In this document: in pieces, positions 9,174 through 19,729 of the stretch
Numbering within the stretch: position 1 is the stretch's first letter
Layout of the letters: every line of letters begins with the position of its first letter
Assembly (NCBI RefSeq): GCF_900114265.1
Contig: NZ_FPKV01000003.1
Coordinates: 62,001 to 126,000 of the forward strand
Length of the DNA: 64,000 nt
From: Flaviramulus basaltis
GTDB lineage: Bacteria; Bacteroidota; Bacteroidia; Flavobacteriales; Flavobacteriaceae
Direction of reading: 5' to 3'
Program-made: the position numbers and the translations under genes
Notes under the pieces: model-generated
Seen by the model: only the letters and a program-made list of their open reading frames with translations
Databases searched by the model: none
Told to the model about the DNA's origin: nothing

Positions 9174-9938
9174 TTAGGAGTTTTTATTGATAATTTCTTT
9201 AGCCAAACTTAAGTAATTAGTAGCACCTTTGCTACTAGCGTCGTAATTAATGATACTCTCGCCATAACTTGGTGCTTCACTTAGTTTAACGTTACGTTGT
9301 ATAATAGTATCGAAAACCATATCGTTAAAGTGCTTTTGTACTTCTTCTACCACTTGGTTAGATAATCTTAATCTTGAATCATACATGGTTAGGAGTAATC
9401 CTTCAATATCTAATTCAGGATTATGAATTTTTTGAACACTTTTAATAGTGTTTAAAAGTTTTCCTAGACCTTCTAATGCGAAATACTCACACTGTATAGG
9501 TATGATTACAGCATCAGCAGCAGTTAAGGCATTTAAGGTTAATAAACCTAGCGATGGTGCGCAATCAATTAGTATATAATCGTAATCATCTTTTATTTCT
9601 TTTAATGCTTTTTTTAGCATGTACTCCCGTTCGTCTTTATCAACAAGTTCTATTTCTATAGCAACAAGGTCAATATGTGCGGGAATAATATCTAAATTTG
9701 GTGTTTCTGTGCTTATTATAGCTTCTTTTGCTGTATTAGAATGTTCTAAAAGTTGGTATGTGCCAATTTCTACAGATTCTACATCTATACCTATTCCAGA
9801 AGTTGCATTTGCTTGAGGGTCAGCATCTATAAGTAAAACTTTTTTTTCTAAAACGCCTAGTGAAGCGGCTAAGTTAATAGAGGTAGTTGTTTTTCCAACT
9901 CCGCCTTTTTGATTAGCAATTGCAATGATTTTACCCAT
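9174..9938 (-). CDS. parA: Chromosome partitioning ATPase ParA (Soj type)
   Basis: This 254-residue protein starts directly with the deviant Walker A box KGGVGKTTTSINLAA, so it is the short Soj-type ParA without an N-terminal DNA-binding domain. It also has DADPQANATSG and DCAPSLGLLTLNAL (Walker B region). ParA forms ATP-dependent dimers on the nucleoid that pull ParB-parS complexes apart. It is the first gene of a long leftward block; the 203 bp separating it from the divergent M16 gene should contain both promoters. Confidence 0.96.
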   Translation of the reverse strand: MGKIIAIANQKGGVGKTTTSINLAASLGVLEKKVLLIDADPQANATSGIGIDVESVEIGTYQLLEHSNTAKEAIISTETPNLDIIPAHIDLVAIEIELVDKDEREYMLKKALKEIKDDYDYILIDCAPSLGLLTLNALTAADAVIIPIQCEYFALEGLGKLLNTIKSVQKIHNPELDIEGLLLTMYDSRLRLSNQVVEEVQKHFNDMVFDTIIQRNVKLSEAPSYGESIINYDASSKGATNYLSLAKEIINKNS

Positions 9939-10141
9939 TAAATGATTTGGTTTTATTAACGGTAAAAATACAATTATTTATGAGGAATAAAAACGGAACT
10001 TGTTAATAAATAGCTAAACTGAAAACTCAACTAATTAATTTAATATGCTGGATTTTAAATATTTTTAATTCTTAAAATAATTTTAACATTTTTAAAAATC
10101 TTAAGTTATATATTTAAGAAATAAGAAAAAACAACATAGTC

Positions 10142-12901
10142 ATGAAAAAAATCAATCAAATTATTATGCTTTTCTTAGTTACTGTAACTCTAAACTTTAC
10201 AGCAGAAGCACAAATGAAACAAACAGCTCAAGTTGAAGGCATTACTGAATATATGCTTGATAATGGGCTAAAAGTATTATTGTTTCCAGATAATTCATCA
10301 CAAACCATTACGGTTAATATTACTTATAAAGTAGGATCAAGACATGAGGGTTATGGAGAAAAAGGTATGGCGCATTTATTGGAACATATGGTTTTTAAAG
10401 GCACGCCTAATCATCCAGACATACCTAAAGAATTAACTGAGCATGGTGCAAGACCAAACGGAACAACCTATTATGACCGTACAAACTATTTTGAAGCTTT
10501 TAATGCCACAGACGAAAATTTAGAATGGGCTTTAGATTTAGAGGCAGATAGAATGGTTAACTCATATATAGCTAAGAAAGATTTAGAATCTGAATTTTCA
10601 GTAGTAAGAAATGAGTTTGAAAGTGGCGAGAATTCACCATCAAATGTATTGCGCTTAAAAGTTATTAATACAGCTTATTTGTGGCATAATTATGGTCAAG
10701 CTACAATAGGTAATCGCTCAGATATCGAGCGTGTTCCTATCGAAAATTTACAGGCTTTTTATAAAAAATATTACAGGCCAGATAATGCCGTTTTAATGGT
10801 TACAGGTAAATTTGAAAAAGAAAAGGTTTTAGAACTTATTGATAAAAAGTTTTCTGGAATTAAAAATCCAGAAATTCCACTAAATGATGTTCCAACTATA
10901 GAGCCTGCTCAAGATGGTGAAAAACGCGTTACTTTAAGTCGTGTAGGCGATTTACAAATTTTATCAGCGTTATATCATACACCAGCAGGGTCTCATGAAG
11001 ATTATGCAGCTATAACAATTGCTGAAGAAATTTTAACTGATAACCCATCTGGTAGATTATACAAGGCTTTAATTGATGGAAAAAAAGCAGCAAGCATGTA
11101 TTCTTATATTCCTTTTACAAAAGAGCCTAGTTTCATGTATATTAATGTTAATGTACCTTCAGATAAATCACTTTCTGAAGCTGAAAAAACAATGTTAACA
11201 CTTTTAGATGATTTAAAAAATAACCCAGTTACTAAAGAGGAAGTAGATAGAGCCAAAGCTAATTTGTTAAAACAATACGATCAAATTAGTAGAAATTCAG
11301 CTTACTTAGGAACTTATATGAGTGAATTTATTGGAGCAGGAGATTGGAGGTTATCTTTAATTCAAAGAGATCGTGTTGAAAGTATGACCATTGAAAAAGT
11401 AAATGAAGCAATTCAAAGATATTTTATTAATACCAATAGAACTGTTGGAAATTTTATTCCAGCTGAGAAACCTATTCGTGTAGAAATCGAACATACCCAA
11501 GGCTTAGATGAATTAGTGAAGTCGTACAAAGGAAAAGAAGCCTTAAACGCTGGTGAAGCTTTTGATGTATCTTATGAAAATATTCAAAACAGACTAAATT
11601 CTGGAGAGCTCAACAACACACCAATTGAATATGGATTTATTCAAAAAGATAATAGAGGTGAAACTGTAACACTATCGTTTACTATTAGAAACGGTAATAT
11701 TAATGACTTTATGAATAAAGGACGTATAGCAAGCTACACTTCCAGAATGTTAGATAAAGGAACCGCAAATAATACTAAACAAGACATTCAAGATAAGTTA
11801 AGTGCTATAAAATCTTCAATTCGTTTTTCAGGTTCTAATGGAAGAATTAGTGCTAATATAAATACGACAGAAGAGTATCTTATGGAAGCATTAGCATTAA
11901 TGACAGACATGCTTAAAAATCCAAAATTTGACGGAGAAGAATTAGAAAAACTTAAAACACAAGATTTAGCAAGTATTGAGCAAAATAAAACAGAACCTCA
12001 ATTTTTAGCAAGTAAACAATTAGGGTTGTTAAATCAAAAATATGAAAAAGGACATCCGTTACATGCAACAACTATTGAGGAAGATATTGACGAAATAAAT
12101 ACAGTATCATTAGAAGCTATCCAAGCTTATTATAATGATTTTTATGGTATTTCAGACAATGCCAGTTTAGTTGCTATTGGTAATATTGATGAGAAAAAGT
12201 TAAAAGATTATTTTGAAACTACTTTTGCAGATTTTAAAGTAGATAAGCCTTATGAGCTAATTAAAGATAAATATTCACTTAATATTGCAGGTAACGAAAA
12301 AATTAAAACTCCAGACAAGAAAAACGCTATTAGTATAGGTGTTATGAATTTTGAGGGAAGTCAAGTAGATGAAGATTATGCAGCTTTAGAAGTAGCGAGT
12401 TCCATATTTGGAGGAGGATTTTTAAATTCAAGAATTGCTGGTCGTTTACGCCAAAAAGATGGTGTAAGTTATGGTGCAGGAGGACGTGTAAGTGTTGATT
12501 CAAATCCAGAAGAAAAAAACTCTTCTATTTTGGTATATGCTATTTATGCTCCAGAAAATGCATCTAAAGTGCAAAAAGGTTTTAGTGAGGAAATTGCCCG
12601 ATTTATTGAAGATGGTATTACTGAAGATGAGCTTAAAGTAGCTGTAAATAGTTGGGTTCAAGGCGAAAATGTCTCAAGAGCGAAAGACAACGAGCTATCA
12701 GGAGTAATTAATAATAACTTGTATTATGACAGAGATATGATGTTTTATAAAAACATTGAAGACCAAGTAACAAACTTAACTGTTGAAGATGTAAATAAAG
12801 TTATTAAAAAATACTTTAAAACCTTTGATAACTGGACTGTTGTAAATGCAGGAGATTTTGTTGAATACGATATTAACAAGGAAGAAAAGAAAGTAGATTA
12901 G
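10142..12901 (+). CDS. M16 family zinc metallopeptidase (pitrilysin/insulinase type)
   Basis: A signal peptide (about residues 1-23) precedes a double M16 architecture. The inverted zinc motif HLLEH lies in MAHLLEHMVFKGTPNHP near residue 80, with the distal glutamate in VVRNEFESGEN. The second half (from about residue 480) has the inactive M16 repeats, with a typical RLRQKDGVSYGAGG segment. At 919 residues it is the usual length for exported Bacteroidetes M16 proteases, which degrade peptides in the periplasm or at the outer membrane. It is monocistronic and is followed by a clear intrinsic terminator at 12917-12955. Confidence 0.94.
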   Translation: MKKINQIIMLFLVTVTLNFTAEAQMKQTAQVEGITEYMLDNGLKVLLFPDNSSQTITVNITYKVGSRHEGYGEKGMAHLLEHMVFKGTPNHPDIPKELTEHGARPNGTTYYDRTNYFEAFNATDENLEWALDLEADRMVNSYIAKKDLESEFSVVRNEFESGENSPSNVLRLKVINTAYLWHNYGQATIGNRSDIERVPIENLQAFYKKYYRPDNAVLMVTGKFEKEKVLELIDKKFSGIKNPEIPLNDVPTIEPAQDGEKRVTLSRVGDLQILSALYHTPAGSHEDYAAITIAEEILTDNPSGRLYKALIDGKKAASMYSYIPFTKEPSFMYINVNVPSDKSLSEAEKTMLTLLDDLKNNPVTKEEVDRAKANLLKQYDQISRNSAYLGTYMSEFIGAGDWRLSLIQRDRVESMTIEKVNEAIQRYFINTNRTVGNFIPAEKPIRVEIEHTQGLDELVKSYKGKEALNAGEAFDVSYENIQNRLNSGELNNTPIEYGFIQKDNRGETVTLSFTIRNGNINDFMNKGRIASYTSRMLDKGTANNTKQDIQDKLSAIKSSIRFSGSNGRISANINTTEEYLMEALALMTDMLKNPKFDGEELEKLKTQDLASIEQNKTEPQFLASKQLGLLNQKYEKGHPLHATTIEEDIDEINTVSLEAIQAYYNDFYGISDNASLVAIGNIDEKKLKDYFETTFADFKVDKPYELIKDKYSLNIAGNEKIKTPDKKNAISIGVMNFEGSQVDEDYAALEVASSIFGGGFLNSRIAGRLRQKDGVSYGAGGRVSVDSNPEEKNSSILVYAIYAPENASKVQKGFSEEIARFIEDGITEDELKVAVNSWVQGENVSRAKDNELSGVINNNLYYDRDMMFYKNIEDQVTNLTVEDVNKVIKKYFKTFDNWTVVNAGDFVEYDINKEEKKVD

Positions 12902-12916
12902 TTTAAAATTTTAAAT

Positions 12917-12960
12917 AAAAAGAGCCAATTTATATTTTATTAATTGGCTCTTTTTTGTTT
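12917..12960 (+). terminator. Intrinsic terminator after the M16 peptidase gene
   Basis: A perfect 15-bp stem (12917-12931 with 12941-12955) around a 9-nt AT loop contains the core AGAGCCAATT and ends in a run of T. It lies 16 bp after the M16 stop codon. The A-run on the left arm could make it act for leftward transcription as well. Confidence 0.85.
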
Positions 12961-13053
12961 TAGGCTTATTTAGACAATTAGTTGCTATTTTGATTAAGTA
13001 TAAATAATAGTATATAGTTAATGTTTCTAATAATAATCTGTGGGTTTCGTTTT

Positions 13054-14268
13054 TTAATCTTGTACTTCTGGTATAGGAGCGAAGGGGTGGATGCCAAAGG
13101 CAGGGTATACTTCACTTGGGTAATAAAAAGTGCCACCACTAGATACCATTGAAATAGTTTTTATGGCTTTGATATTCTCTACTGGATTTCCAGGAATTAA
13201 GAAGAAATCAGCCAATTTGCCAGGAGCAATACTTCCAAGATTCTCATCCCCTAAATATTTAGCCATATCATAGGTAGCCAGTTTTACCAACTCTGCAGGT
13301 GTATAACCTAATTGTTGGTAAAGTTCTAACTCACGATGGTAGAAAAAAGCGCCTCCCAAATCTGTTCCAGGAACAATAAAGATCCCTTTCTTCTTCATCA
13401 TTTTTAAGGTCTCAACAATTTTTTCAAAACCCTCACTATAAGCTTGGTCGTCTTCTGCGGAAGCAATATCTGATAAGGCCACCTTAAACCCTCGTTGGGA
13501 ATTTGGAGGCATATAATCTATGAAATCTTTAGTGCCTTCCCAGACTTCCCCATTTCTAGCTTTCATCAAGACTTCGTGGATAGCTAAGGTTGGGTCGATT
13601 GCAGTCTTGTTTTTAACAAATAAATCCAAGGTTTCCTGTACCTTGGGACTATTAAGGTCTAGTGAAGGGAATCTTTTTAATGCCGTAAGACGAAGTAGGG
13701 TACGTGTGTCTTCTTCTGGTTCCAGCACCCAACCCAACATGGTTTGATTGATATGGGTCATTTCGTCAAAACCAGCTTCTAACATGTTATTAGCATTGGA
13801 GAATGCAGGCACATGACCACATACAAACATTCCATACTCATGCGCCTTTTTAACAATAGCTGGTGCCCAATCTCCATTCATAGAATTGTATAGTTTTACT
13901 CCGTAAAAGCCCATGTCGTGGTAACTTTCTACGGCTTTTAAAGCTTCTTCTTCGCTGGAAACCACAATTCCATTATTAGCACTATACTCACTCTGTCCTT
14001 CAATAAAGCCCAATCGATGAATTCTAGGTCCAGCCAAAACACCTGAATTAATCTTTTTGACTAACTCGTCCAGTACTTCATTATGATTTCCCATATCCCT
14101 AAAAGATGTAACTCCTGCCAATATATTTAGTAAAGCATCTTCATCTCCAGTATGAGCATGCATTTCATACATACCAGCTACCAAAGTGCCATTTGCACCG
14201 TCAATAACAACTTCATCTTCTCCCTTGGCATCAGGTGCTTCGATACTTTTGATAAACTCGCCATCCAC
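13054..14268 (-). CDS. Amidohydrolase domain, C-terminal part of an interrupted gene
   Basis: This open frame encodes a metal-dependent amidohydrolase TIM barrel: GMYEMHAHTGDED (HxH metal pair), GVKLYNS (bridging Lys), CGHVP and MTHINQ (His ligands), and GTDLGGAF (catalytic Asp). The only start available is a GTG at 14268, right inside the beta-sandwich strand SVLVDGEFIKSI that normally follows the N-terminal strand of the same domain. That missing strand (RISNVRIFDP) is at the end of the frame at 14278-15096, which is in the same reading frame and separated only by TAA at 14278-14280. I infer one original gene of about 680 codons. The substrate is unknown; imidazolonepropionase/prolidase-like enzymes are the nearest group. 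Confidence 0.8.
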   Translation of the reverse strand: MDGEFIKSIEAPDAKGEDEVVIDGANGTLVAGMYEMHAHTGDEDALLNILAGVTSFRDMGNHNEVLDELVKKINSGVLAGPRIHRLGFIEGQSEYSANNGIVVSSEEEALKAVESYHDMGFYGVKLYNSMNGDWAPAIVKKAHEYGMFVCGHVPAFSNANNMLEAGFDEMTHINQTMLGWVLEPEEDTRTLLRLTALKRFPSLDLNSPKVQETLDLFVKNKTAIDPTLAIHEVLMKARNGEVWEGTKDFIDYMPPNSQRGFKVALSDIASAEDDQAYSEGFEKIVETLKMMKKKGIFIVPGTDLGGAFFYHRELELYQQLGYTPAELVKLATYDMAKYLGDENLGSIAPGKLADFFLIPGNPVENIKAIKTISMVSSGGTFYYPSEVYPAFGIHPFAPIPEVQD

Positions 14269-14277
14269 TAATACTGA

Positions 14278-15096
14278 TTAAAGTGCTGTGAGAGATAAAG
14301 TATTGGGGTCAAATATTCTTACGTTGGAAATACGCACCTTTTTTCCATAGTTATGGGCATATTTTTTTTGTAGTGTTTCAAATCTTTCAGTAGAATATTT
14401 TTCGGCATAAGCTCGAAGTTCTTTTTCTTTTACTTCAAACCCTTTGCGCACAATAACAAACGATGGACTAATAACAGCAAACAAACGTTGGTTACTATCG
14501 CTAATAAAATATGAAGGATTCAAATCGGCTCCAGATATAGCATAAGTGGTAAGGTCTAAGGTTGTTGAATCAACTTTAATAGTAGTTTTTTCCATTTCTT
14601 TAATCTGCAATCTACCTGCTGGTAACACATTTGCTGAATAATCGGATGATTTTAATAGACTACGTGCTGTAAGAATTGCTGAATAAGGACTTCCTGATTG
14701 ATTCACATACCACAAAGCGTTATCTACTGTAATACTATCACTACCTGTCGCATCAGTCCATGAGGCATTAGTTCCATTTAGTGTATAATGTTCATCTATA
14801 GCATTTCCAAATGTAGAGTTTCCAGTAATATTCCATTGAACAGGAAAACCATCTATATTTAATATAATAGTTTCTTTCATAGTAGGACCTCTACCATTAT
14901 TTTTATAATCATAATCTACTTGAATGGTATCTCCAAAAGTTTGGGTTTTAAGATGTCCTACAGTGGTATTGCCGAAAATGACGGAATATGTTTCATCTCC
15001 TTGATAATTGACCAATGAGGATACTTTGGGGTCTTCTTGTTTACATGAATTAAGCAACAATAAAACGAAAGGCAAGTAGAGAAATTGTATTTTCAT
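14278..15096 (-). CDS. Lipoprotein N-terminal part of the interrupted amidohydrolase gene
   Basis: The 272-residue product begins with a lipoprotein signal peptide (LLLLNSCKQ lipobox, Cys at about residue 18). It continues as a beta-rich domain of no recognised function and ends with GKKVRISNVRIFDPNTLSLT. That ending is the first beta strand of an amidohydrolase, and it is completed only after the TAA at 14278-14280. The stop would be a CAA-to-TAA change if the position was Gln, as is common in related strands (LTxxQSVLV). If translation really stops, a secreted lipoprotein lacking the catalytic barrel is made; readthrough or a sequencing error are alternatives. Confidence 0.75.
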   Translation of the reverse strand: MKIQFLYLPFVLLLLNSCKQEDPKVSSLVNYQGDETYSVIFGNTTVGHLKTQTFGDTIQVDYDYKNNGRGPTMKETIILNIDGFPVQWNITGNSTFGNAIDEHYTLNGTNASWTDATGSDSITVDNALWYVNQSGSPYSAILTARSLLKSSDYSANVLPAGRLQIKEMEKTTIKVDSTTLDLTTYAISGADLNPSYFISDSNQRLFAVISPSFVIVRKGFEVKEKELRAYAEKYSTERFETLQKKYAHNYGKKVRISNVRIFDPNTLSLTAL

Positions 15097-15266
15097 ATTT
15101 GGTTGATTTTTAGTAATGTAGGAAGATAGTAATTTATATGTTTTCTACAAAATGGATTCTTTATAGTATATCAGCAAGCATAAACAATTTGAATGTGATT
15201 TAACTAAATGAAATGAAATCGTTTTGATGCTTTGTATCTAATGTTAAGTGAAATTAGGGAAGAACT

Positions 15267-17384
15267 TTAATCAATCAAAATTTCTAAAATCTTAATAGCT
15301 GCATCGCTAATTTTAGTGCCAGGTCCAAAAACAGCTATGGCACCAGCATCAAATAAATATTGATAATCTTGTTTAGGTATTACGCCACCAACAATAACCA
15401 TAATATCATCGCGACCATAATTTTTTAAAGCTTCAATAACTTGTGGCACTAAAGTTTTGTGCCCTGCGGCTAATGATGATACACCTAAAATATGCACATC
15501 GTTTTCTACAGCTTGTTTAGCAGCTTCTTGAGGTGTTTGAAATAATGGACCAATATCTACATCAAAACCAACATCTGCATAACCTGTAGCAACGACTTTG
15601 GCACCGCGGTCGTGACCGTCTTGTCCCATTTTGGCAATCATTATACGTGGCCTTCTACCATCTTGTTCAGCAAACTTATCTGCTAATTCTTGAGCTTTTT
15701 TAAAAGATTTGTCGTTTTTAATTTCTTTACTATACACACCAGAAAATGATTTTATTTGAGCTTTATAACGTCCAAACTCAACTTCTAAAGCATCGCTTAT
15801 TTCACCAAGTGTTGCACGTTCTCGAGCAGCATCAATAGCTAAAGCTAGTAAATTTTCTTGTCCTGTACGTGCAGCATCCGTTAATTTTGATAAAGTGGTT
15901 TTTACTTTTTCTGAATTTCTGTTGGCTTTAATCTTATTTAAACTCTCAATTTGGGCGTTTCTAACGGTTTGATTATCTACTTCTAGTGTTGAAATAGGAT
16001 CTTCTTGTGCAAGTCTGTATTTATTAACTCCAACAATAATATCTTGGGAAGAATCTATTCGAGCTTGTTTTTTAGCGGCAGCTTCTTCAATTCTAATTTT
16101 GGGTATTCCAGCTTCAATAGCTTTTGTCATGCCGCCAAGTTCTTCAACTTCTTCAATAAGTTTCCATGCTTTTTGAGCGATATCATGTGTGAGTTTCTCC
16201 ACATAATAGCTACCTGCCCAAGGATCAACTGTTTTAGTTATTTTAGTTTCTTCTTGTAAAAATATTTGTGTATTACGTGCTATACGTGCTGAAAAATCGG
16301 TTGGTAAAGCAATAGCTTCATCTAATGCATTGGTATGTAAACTTTGCGTTCCTCCAAAAGCAGCAGCAGCAGCTTCAATAGTTGTTCTGGCTACATTATT
16401 AAATGGATCTTGTTCTGTTAAACTCCAACCAGAGGTTTGACAATGCGTACGTAAAGCTAAAGATTTTTCATTTTTAGGATTGAATTGCTTTACAATTTTC
16501 GCCCAAAGTATCCTTGCTGCTCGCATTTTGGCAATTTCCATAAAATGGTTCATGCCAATAGCCCAAAAGAAAGATAGGCGAGGAGCAAAGGTGTCAATAT
16601 TCATACCTGCATATAATCCTTTTCTTATGTACTCTAGCCCGTCTGCTAAAGTGTACGCCAATTCAATATCACATGTCGCACCAGCTTCTTGCATATGGTA
16701 ACCAGAAATACTAATACTGTTGAATTTAGGCATGTTTTTACTGCTAAATTCAAAAATATCTGAAATGATTTTCATTGAAGGAGTTGGTGGATAAATATAA
16801 GTATTACGCACCATAAATTCTTTTAGAATATCATTTTGAATGGTTCCTGCAAGCTGTTCGGGTTTTACACCTTGTTCTTCGGCAGCTACAATATAAAATG
16901 CCATAATAGGAAGAACGGCGCCATTCATGGTCATTGAAACCGACATTTCATCTAATGGAATTTGGTCAAAGAGTATTTTCATGTCCTCAACCGAATCAAT
17001 AGCAACTCCTGCTTTTCCAACATCTCCAACTACACGTTCGTGGTCTGAATCATAACCTCTATGCGTTGCTAAATCAAAAGCGACAGAGAGGCCTTTTTGT
17101 CCTGCGGCAAGATTTCTTCTGTAAAAAGCGTTACTTTCTTCTGCAGTACTAAAACCAGCATATTGACGTATAGTCCAAGGTCTGCGAACATACATTGTGG
17201 AGTATGGTCCGCGTAAATTAGGAGCAATCCCAGCTACAAAATTTAGGTGTTCTAAACCTTCAACGTCTTTTTTTGAATAAACAGATTTAACCTCAATTCC
17301 TTCAGCGGTTAAAAATGTTTTTTCTTCTGGCTTTTGGCTTTGAGTTTCCGACTTTAGTTTAATATGTTGAAGATTTTTCCTCAA
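15267..17384 (-). CDS. scpA: Methylmalonyl-CoA mutase large (catalytic) subunit
   Basis: The enzyme interconverts succinyl-CoA and methylmalonyl-CoA with adenosylcobalamin. The 705-residue protein has the mutase barrel ([20 protein letters not shown] near the N-terminus, [15 protein letters not shown], then [16 protein letters not shown]) and the C-terminal B12-binding domain with DGHDRGAKV (DxHxxG, lower-axial His) and a GG-type loop in VIVGGVIP. It pairs with the small subunit at 18053-19411 as the heterodimer typical of Bacteroidota. A lipoprotein gene is inserted between the two and ends one base before this start. Confidence 0.96.
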   Translation of the reverse strand: MRKNLQHIKLKSETQSQKPEEKTFLTAEGIEVKSVYSKKDVEGLEHLNFVAGIAPNLRGPYSTMYVRRPWTIRQYAGFSTAEESNAFYRRNLAAGQKGLSVAFDLATHRGYDSDHERVVGDVGKAGVAIDSVEDMKILFDQIPLDEMSVSMTMNGAVLPIMAFYIVAAEEQGVKPEQLAGTIQNDILKEFMVRNTYIYPPTPSMKIISDIFEFSSKNMPKFNSISISGYHMQEAGATCDIELAYTLADGLEYIRKGLYAGMNIDTFAPRLSFFWAIGMNHFMEIAKMRAARILWAKIVKQFNPKNEKSLALRTHCQTSGWSLTEQDPFNNVARTTIEAAAAAFGGTQSLHTNALDEAIALPTDFSARIARNTQIFLQEETKITKTVDPWAGSYYVEKLTHDIAQKAWKLIEEVEELGGMTKAIEAGIPKIRIEEAAAKKQARIDSSQDIIVGVNKYRLAQEDPISTLEVDNQTVRNAQIESLNKIKANRNSEKVKTTLSKLTDAARTGQENLLALAIDAARERATLGEISDALEVEFGRYKAQIKSFSGVYSKEIKNDKSFKKAQELADKFAEQDGRRPRIMIAKMGQDGHDRGAKVVATGYADVGFDVDIGPLFQTPQEAAKQAVENDVHILGVSSLAAGHKTLVPQVIEALKNYGRDDIMVIVGGVIPKQDYQYLFDAGAIAVFGPGTKISDAAIKILEILID

Positions 17385-17385
17385 A

Positions 17386-18063
17386 TTATTTTGCTTCTGT
17401 GTTGGTATTTGATTTTTGCGGAATTACATTGAAATCAAGATTTGCTTCATCTGGCTTGTCTAAATTCACTTTAGAAAAATCGATATCAAATAACTTGGCA
17501 TAATATAAATCTAAAGCAATATATGTTGCCAAATGTTTATCGTTTAAAGCCGTTCTGTATTTAGTCATTAAAGGAGTTCCAAATAGTTTTGGAGACATAC
17601 TATTGGTTGTTACAAGCGCATTAAAAGTGGTTTGTAGATTTTTATCCTGCATATTATTTGAAATACATTTAACAACCTTACTATTATAGTTTAAATGGCT
17701 TTTTGTATTGTTTGCATCCCATAAATTGACTTCATTTTTTAAAGCTTCAAAAACTTTAAGTGTGTGTGCAGAAATGATGTCTTCATATTTTATTCTACCA
17801 TAAATGGAATTTCTCATTAATTGAGAATAGGATGAAACTAATGTTGCTTTTGCGTTGTTTTTGCTGTAAAAATTTAAGATGTCATCTTCAAAACTATATA
17901 ATGCTTCTTGATATAGTTTTACGTTTACTCCATCACAAGTTAAAAATGCTGGTTTGTCCGCATATTTATAATCTGTAAAAGTGTTTTCTTTTTTGCAACC
18001 AAAAAAAGTAAATGCTAATAAAAAAGTAATAAGTGTAATTTTTAAGTTCATTTTAATTTTCAT
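17386..18063 (-). CDS. Predicted lipoprotein of unknown function between the mutase subunit genes
   Basis: The N-terminus has a lipoprotein signal ([12 protein letters not shown], Cys at about residue 23) followed by about 200 mostly helical residues with no family I recognise. It overlaps the upstream mutase small-subunit gene by 11 bp and precedes the large-subunit gene by 1 bp. It is therefore certainly co-transcribed, though a surface or periplasmic lipoprotein cannot be part of the cytosolic mutase. An alternative start at the second Met (residue 5) gives a tighter signal peptide. Confidence 0.8.
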   Translation of the reverse strand: MKIKMNLKITLITFLLAFTFFGCKKENTFTDYKYADKPAFLTCDGVNVKLYQEALYSFEDDILNFYSKNNAKATLVSSYSQLMRNSIYGRIKYEDIISAHTLKVFEALKNEVNLWDANNTKSHLNYNSKVVKCISNNMQDKNLQTTFNALVTTNSMSPKLFGTPLMTKYRTALNDKHLATYIALDLYYAKLFDIDFSKVNLDKPDEANLDFNVIPQKSNTNTEAK

Positions 18064-19411
18064 TTTTTAATCGTTTTTGTTCTAAATTTTCTGCTAATCG
18101 TTTTTCTATTATGGGTTCAATCAAAGTTTTTTTTTGATTTGTTTTTACAAAAGGATAAATTTCTAACTCATTTTTCATTTTGTCATTTGTATTAGGATGT
18201 ATGTTAGTACCTAATAAAACTTCTTCGCCATCGTTAAATTGTTGCTGTTCTTTTGCTGCACTTTCTTTTATTTTTCGCTGAATAGTGCCTTCTTTTAATT
18301 GATTTAAAAAACCACCATTTGCTTCAATATTTTTAAATAAATCTAAAGCTTTTTCGGCTAATTGATTGGTTAAGTTTTCTATGTAGTATGAACCATCTGA
18401 AGGATTATCTACTTTATTAAAATAGCTTTCATGTTTTAAAATTAACAACTGATTTCTTGCTATGCGTTCGCCAAACTTATTGTCTTTATGATAAATAGCA
18501 TCATATGGTAAATTACATATTGTATTGGCACCACCAAGTATAGCACTCATGCATTCTGTTGTGGTTCGCAACATGTTTGTATTATAATCATAAAGTGTTT
18601 TGTTGCGTTTTGTTGGTGTTGCAATAATTTGGCAATTTTTGTTGATGTTGTATTCTGATGCTAAAGTATCCCAAAGTTTGCGCAATGCTCTTAATTTGGC
18701 AATTTCAAAAAAATAATTAGTGCCTATAGAAACTTTAAAAATGGCATTAAGTTTAGATGATTTTTCATCTAGAATGTTTAAATATTCATTTGCATGAGCT
18801 AAGCCATAGGCAAGTTGCTGCACCATTGTTGCTCCAGCATTTTGATAAATAGAAGTATCAATAGTAAATGAATTTGTGATTTTTGTAATGTTTTCAAATT
18901 TTTGAAAATCTTCTTTTAAGCTGTTAAACCAATTTCCAGTTTTAGTAAGATTTTCAATGATATCTAAGTGAGTATAAATTCCTGCTTTTGCTGAAATTAC
19001 TGAGAGCTTTTTTGTGAAATTTTCTGAAAGAAATTGTAATTTAAGATGAAGAGTAATTTTATCTAAATCTATATTTTTAATTAAATTTTCAATAGAAATG
19101 TCTTCTGTTGGAATAATAAATTGAATGCTTTCTGCACCTCTTTCAATTGCGTTAATAGCTTTTAAATTCGATTTTTCTACATCAGCAACAAAAATAGATT
19201 GACAAATTTTCCACTGTGTTGCTTTTGTATTCGAAATTTCTGGTAATTCATTAAAATCATCTGAGTGGTAAAAAGGTTTAACAGAAATATCTTCATTAGT
19301 TTTCCAAACTAGAGTATCGTTATAATCAGCTCCTTTTAAATCAAATTGAATTTTTTGTTTCCACTGTTTTGAAGAAACCGAATTAAATTCACTAAACAAC
19401 TTGGTACTCAT
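18053..19411 (-). CDS. mutA: Methylmalonyl-CoA mutase small subunit
   Basis: The 452-residue protein aligns with the mutase barrel (SSKQWKQKIQFDLKGADYND at the start, FEIAKLRALRKLWDTLASEY in the middle, NPSDGSYYIENLTNQLAEKA near the end). It lacks a C-terminal cobalamin-binding domain and the catalytic residues of the large subunit. It is the non-catalytic partner that stabilises the heterodimer. It lies 2 bp after the divIC/ftsB-like gene and is followed by the lipoprotein and large-subunit genes. Confidence 0.93.
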   Translation of the reverse strand: MSTKLFSEFNSVSSKQWKQKIQFDLKGADYNDTLVWKTNEDISVKPFYHSDDFNELPEISNTKATQWKICQSIFVADVEKSNLKAINAIERGAESIQFIIPTEDISIENLIKNIDLDKITLHLKLQFLSENFTKKLSVISAKAGIYTHLDIIENLTKTGNWFNSLKEDFQKFENITKITNSFTIDTSIYQNAGATMVQQLAYGLAHANEYLNILDEKSSKLNAIFKVSIGTNYFFEIAKLRALRKLWDTLASEYNINKNCQIIATPTKRNKTLYDYNTNMLRTTTECMSAILGGANTICNLPYDAIYHKDNKFGERIARNQLLILKHESYFNKVDNPSDGSYYIENLTNQLAEKALDLFKNIEANGGFLNQLKEGTIQRKIKESAAKEQQQFNDGEEVLLGTNIHPNTNDKMKNELEIYPFVKTNQKKTLIEPIIEKRLAENLEQKRLKNEN

Positions 19412-19413
19412 GC

Positions 19414-19728
19414 TTATTCAGTTTTTAAACTATCTTCATATTCAATAATATAAATTTCTTCGTTTTCACGCTTCATGTAATATTCCTCTCTAGCAAATTT
19501 TTCTAAACCTTCTTCTGTACTTAATTCTTTTATAGCTTTTTTGTCTTTTTGAATTTCTTTTTTGTAATACTCTTTTTCGTTTTCTAAATCTTCAATATCC
19601 GTATTTAATTCATGATGAATTAACCAGGAATTAGCATCAAAAAAAAGCATCCAAACAGCAAATCCAACCAGGAAAAGGACGAATATGTTTTTGAATGGTT
19701 TAAAATATTTATGCTTGAAAAAAGACAT
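19414..19728 (-). CDS. FtsB/DivIC-family septum formation initiator protein
   Basis: A 104-residue single-pass membrane protein with one transmembrane helix (about residues 12-29), a coiled coil (residues 40-75, ELNTDIEDLENEKEYYKKEI) and the GLEKFAREEYYMKRENEEIYII segment that typifies FtsB/DivIC. These proteins link FtsL/FtsQ to the division septum. Co-transcription with udk (1-bp gap) and the mutase genes (2-bp gap) is usual in Flavobacteriaceae. Confidence 0.9.
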   Translation of the reverse strand: MSFFKHKYFKPFKNIFVLFLVGFAVWMLFFDANSWLIHHELNTDIEDLENEKEYYKKEIQKDKKAIKELSTEEGLEKFAREEYYMKRENEEIYIIEYEDSLKTE

Positions 19729-19729
19729 T

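Noticed and set aside
9939-10141. Search for a parS site near parAB
   Set aside because: I did not see a sequence resembling the conserved 16-bp parS palindrome here; it may lie elsewhere on the chromosome.
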